Shown here: positions 61,151 through 64,000 of the stretch, piece by piece | How positions within the stretch are numbered: position 1 is the first letter of the stretch | How the letters are laid out: each line of letters opens with the position of its first letter | Made by a program: the position numbers and the translations under genes | Notes under the pieces: model-generated | Told to the model about the DNA's origin: nothing | Databases searched by the model: none | Seen by the model: the letters and a program-made list of their open reading frames with translations, nothing else | From: Riptortus pedestris | Lineage: Eukaryota > Arthropoda > Insecta > Hemiptera > Alydidae | NCBI GenBank assembly: GCA_019009955.1 | Contig: CM032230.1 | Span: 8,424,001 to 8,488,000 of the forward strand | Length of the DNA stretch: 64,000 bases | Reading direction: 5' to 3'

Positions 61151-61994
61151 TTGTAATTTGTAAATCGAATTGGCTTTCATATGAAATAATTTGAATAAGG
61201 AGCAGCAAAAGAAATAAACAATAAAACAGTCGCTGCTTTTAATTTAAAAGTACTTTAAGGAAACCCTAGTTTAATAAATAGCATTTTCTTTTTTTAACCA
61301 CTTCTTCTCTTTTCTTACATTAATCCTTTGAGTTTGCAATTTAGTAATATTTACAGTACAGAGCGTTATCTTAGAATTTTTTACTGTGCTTGGTTTTATT
61401 TGAAAGTGGTTTGATATGTACACAAGGCGGAATTTACTCATTTCTTGGATTCTTGAAGTTGTATAAATGTTTCACTTAATATGGTAGAACATTTTCTAGT
61501 CTCTCTGGAATTCTTAGAGTTTCTAACTTTTAGAGCCCTGTGGTTACCGTGGGGAGAGCTCCTTATTTTATTGCCGAGTTTATTTTCTCTCCTGGAATTA
61601 TTTATTCCCCACTTCTGCCATATATATTATGTAATTCTTTAAGAGAATAAATAAACTTAACCGAACACATTTAAAGGCAGAATCGTTAACTTCGGACAAA
61701 TTTACTTTGTGTTGTAACCGTAGTAATTAATTTAAAGAGAAATAGAAATAAAATATGTGAATGCCGCCATGAAAGAGTTAAAGTATGTAATTAATTCATT
61801 TTTGATGTTTTATCATAAATAATGACAAGTACTTATTTTTAATACATTATTAATTTGTATTAGAACTTTTCTTAGAAAAGTATTAGGAGTATTAATTTAT
61901 TTCCGGTTTCTTGTTATGCATTTAGGCACTTTTCAGACATTGTTCTATTGAATTTTCATTAAATAGTGTACTTTCTAATTATTACTTTTCAAAT
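61151..61994. other. AT-rich intron sequence, nothing recognised
   Basis: No repeats of the families seen elsewhere and no reading frames of note. Confidence 0.5.
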
Positions 61995-62314
61995 AAATTT
62001 TAACTGAAAATTGAACTAGCTTCTAACTGTTTTTCAATTAAATTTAAAATAAAAATTGATCTAGCTAATAACTAGTTTTTAATAGTTCAATTAAAAATAG
62101 AACTTAGCTTATAGCCAATTTTAAATTGAATTTCAATTAAAAACTAAACTAGCTAGTAACTAACTTACTTTTCAATATGAAAGTGAACTAACTTATAACT
62201 ACTTTTTCATTGAATTCCAATAATTTATTGAACTAGGTAATAACTACTTTTCAATTAAATTTAAAAAAAAAATGATGTTGCTAATAACTACTTTTCAATT
62301 AAATTTAAAAAAAA

Positions 62315-62914
62315 GTCTGTCACGCAGGGGCTGCGTAAACTAAGCAGATTTCCCACGTGAAGTTTTACAACAGAGAAACCTGCCTACTAATAACGGCAGT
62401 AGTAACGAATATCTAAACCAATTCACGAGGGACGAACAGTCACGGAAACGGCCGAACTAGGTTTCGGCGGAAAGTCCCGAATATGGTCGACTTCTGTCGA
62501 CCATTCACACAATACTTATGCAAATATCTCGGTTAATATTCAAGATACGGAATAAATGTATACACCAATATTTATAGTAAATTTAATTTGCAATAAGATT
62601 GATCCTATACAATGTTTTGATCCGACGTATAATAACGGAGATATTTCCCATTTTCAAAAATCCCTCCTTCTAAACCCCCTTCCCACTGGTCCGATTTCAG
62701 CCAATAACGAACTTGATCTTTCTTTTTACATAAAACGATTAAATTCCGAGTTTGGTAACGATCAAACAAAAATTGCCACGGCTAGAGCATTAACAGACAA
62801 ATATATAATTAAGGGAAATCAGCTATTGAGGTCGTACTCATGACACGAGTTTCGAAAACTTTCTTCAAATGTCCATCGATCCTACCCAGGAGATGACGAA
62901 AATGAGGTCTGTTC

Positions 62915-62961
<47 letters not shown>

Positions 62962-63801
62962 TATATATACATATAAAACTGTAACCTCAGTCTGTACATT
63001 GTTTTTTTTCGCAAAATTTTACGATAACTTTTCGTTTCACATGTCATAGACACCATAACTGCTTTTTGTTTCTTTCGTGTGTGTTTGTTTGTTACCTTTT
63101 CACGCATAAACGGCTGAACCGAAGATTATGAAACTTATGTATATTACTACTAACCCAACTTAGACTTTAGGCTATGTTAATATTATCTGAGACGAACAGG
63201 AGTGGGGGTTATAAGGGAGGCCTAAAATTAAAAATAGCGATATTTCGTTTCCTATTGGGGTTTCCGGAAGTATGCATATAACAAAAGTTGTTTATTTCAA
63301 TTTTTTTTGGCTCAAAAGACTCAACCGCTTAATGAAACTCCAACAATTTTGTTGAGCACTAACAATTGAACCGAACTTAAAAAAACCTGAAATGAAAAAT
63401 TGTGAATTCCGATTCCAAATGGTTTTTCAACGATTTTCTATAAATATATAAAAATACCATCATTAGTCATTCAACTATGATTTCCCGGGCATCGCCGGGT
63501 ATATTAGCTAGATTGTATACAGAAAATACGTACATTATAGATGATATTTAATAATAATAAATGCTATCCATGATTATGATTATTCACGGCGTGTAAACCA
63601 ATGGAGAGGGAATGACTAGAGACTTATTTTCATTTATTCTTCAAATCTTAATTTTTTTTCTCACAAGTCGCCCAACAGACACTTACGGGAAGAATGAGCC
63701 CAGACGGGAAGAGCAGTTGTACACATAGAAGCCTTGCCAAAAACAAAATAGAATCTTTCCGTCTCAAATGATTTCCCGAGCGAAGCCGGGTACCTTGGCT
63801 A

Positions 63802-63868
<67 letters not shown>

Positions 63869-63905
63869 GACCTCAATGGCTGATTTCCCTTAAAGGAAAT
63901 CTGCT
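62315..63905. mobile_element. Composite insertion: element A carrying A and B fragments
   Basis: A reverse A copy starts at 62315 (GTCTGTCACGCAGGGGCTGC after eight As) and runs to its TA site near 62805. There a forward A 5' part begins (AAGGGAAATCAGCTATTGAG, 62814 to about 62920) with its (TA)n. A reverse element B (62966-63511) and a second B terminus (63768-63803) follow, then (TA)n 63805-63865. The reverse A terminal palindrome closes it (to CTGCT at 63905, followed by AAAAATGATG). Confidence 0.8.
62966..63511 (-). mobile_element. Element B, reverse copy with one unit
   Basis: On the minus strand it starts CTAGCTAATATACCCGGCGA + TGCCCGGG and ends GGTTACAGTTTTATATG next to (TA)n. It has ACGCATAAACGGCTGAACCG on the + strand, matching 8855-8875 in reverse. 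It carries the AACAACTTTTGTTAT unit once. A second B start (CTAGCCAAGGTACCCGGCTT) lies at 63803 reading leftwards. Confidence 0.8.
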
Positions 63906-64000
63906 AAAAATGATGTAGCTCATAACTACTTTTCAATAGAATTCAATTGAAATTGGAACTAGCTTATAGATACTTTTTCAATTGGATTTCAATTAAAAAC

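Larger units (their letters stand above)
61995..64000. repeat. 45 bp degenerate tandem array, split by transposons
   Basis: Units resemble TTGAACTAGGTAATAACTAC + TTTTCAATTAAATTTAAAAA. About seven lie in 61995-62314, and at least two more in 63906-64000, continuing off the window. The 1.6 kb between is a composite of elements A and B inserted into the array. Confidence 0.85.

Overview
The window is intronic, AT-rich animal DNA, most likely from an insect. It carries the 5' half of the gene for O-GlcNAc transferase (Ogt; sxc in Drosophila) on the + strand. Four exons are certain (7198-7348, 12041-12284, 16066-16134, 20299-20495). They join in frame through GT/AG splice sites and encode TPR repeats 1 to 6 (the sixth only in part). 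A fifth, upstream exon (996-1058) is likely: it has good splice sites, an open frame and the right phase. The start codon, the other TPRs and the glycosyltransferase domain lie outside the window. Insect origin is inferred from the Ogt residues together with mariner, piggyBac, Penelope and LINE remnants. The species cannot be named; a hemipteran would fit but is not shown.

Layout: 1-995 is upstream intron; 996-20495 holds the exons, separated by introns of 3.8-6.1 kb; 20496-64000 is a single intron more than 43.5 kb long and still open at the window edge. I see no other cellular gene and no tRNA, rRNA or CRISPR array.

The introns are full of mobile DNA. The dominant family, called element A here, is a non-coding 0.5-0.9 kb repeat present in about 35 whole or partial copies in both orientations, often nested. 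In the + orientation it starts AGCAGATTTCCCTTAAGGG, has an internal (TA)n tract at a fixed place, and ends GCAGCCCCTGCGTGACGGAC. Element B has a CCCGG...CCGGG palindrome at one end and (TA)n at the other. A tRNA-derived SINE occurs about eight times, three times with 10-11 bp target duplications. There are also an internally deleted piggyBac-like element with TTAA duplications, two mariner pseudogenes, two different LINE 3' ends, a Penelope-like GIY-YIG remnant, an 84 bp mariner-type mini-element, 33 bp, 119 bp and 45 bp tandem arrays, and several near-perfect short hairpins.

Most worth checking: a candidate recursive-splicing site at 50261/50262 inside the giant intron, in its largest repeat-free island; the class of element A; the upstream Ogt exon; the piggyBac element sitting inside an older pseudogene; and a 33 bp-arm hairpin at 51291-51362. 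I found no convincing new multi-gene system.
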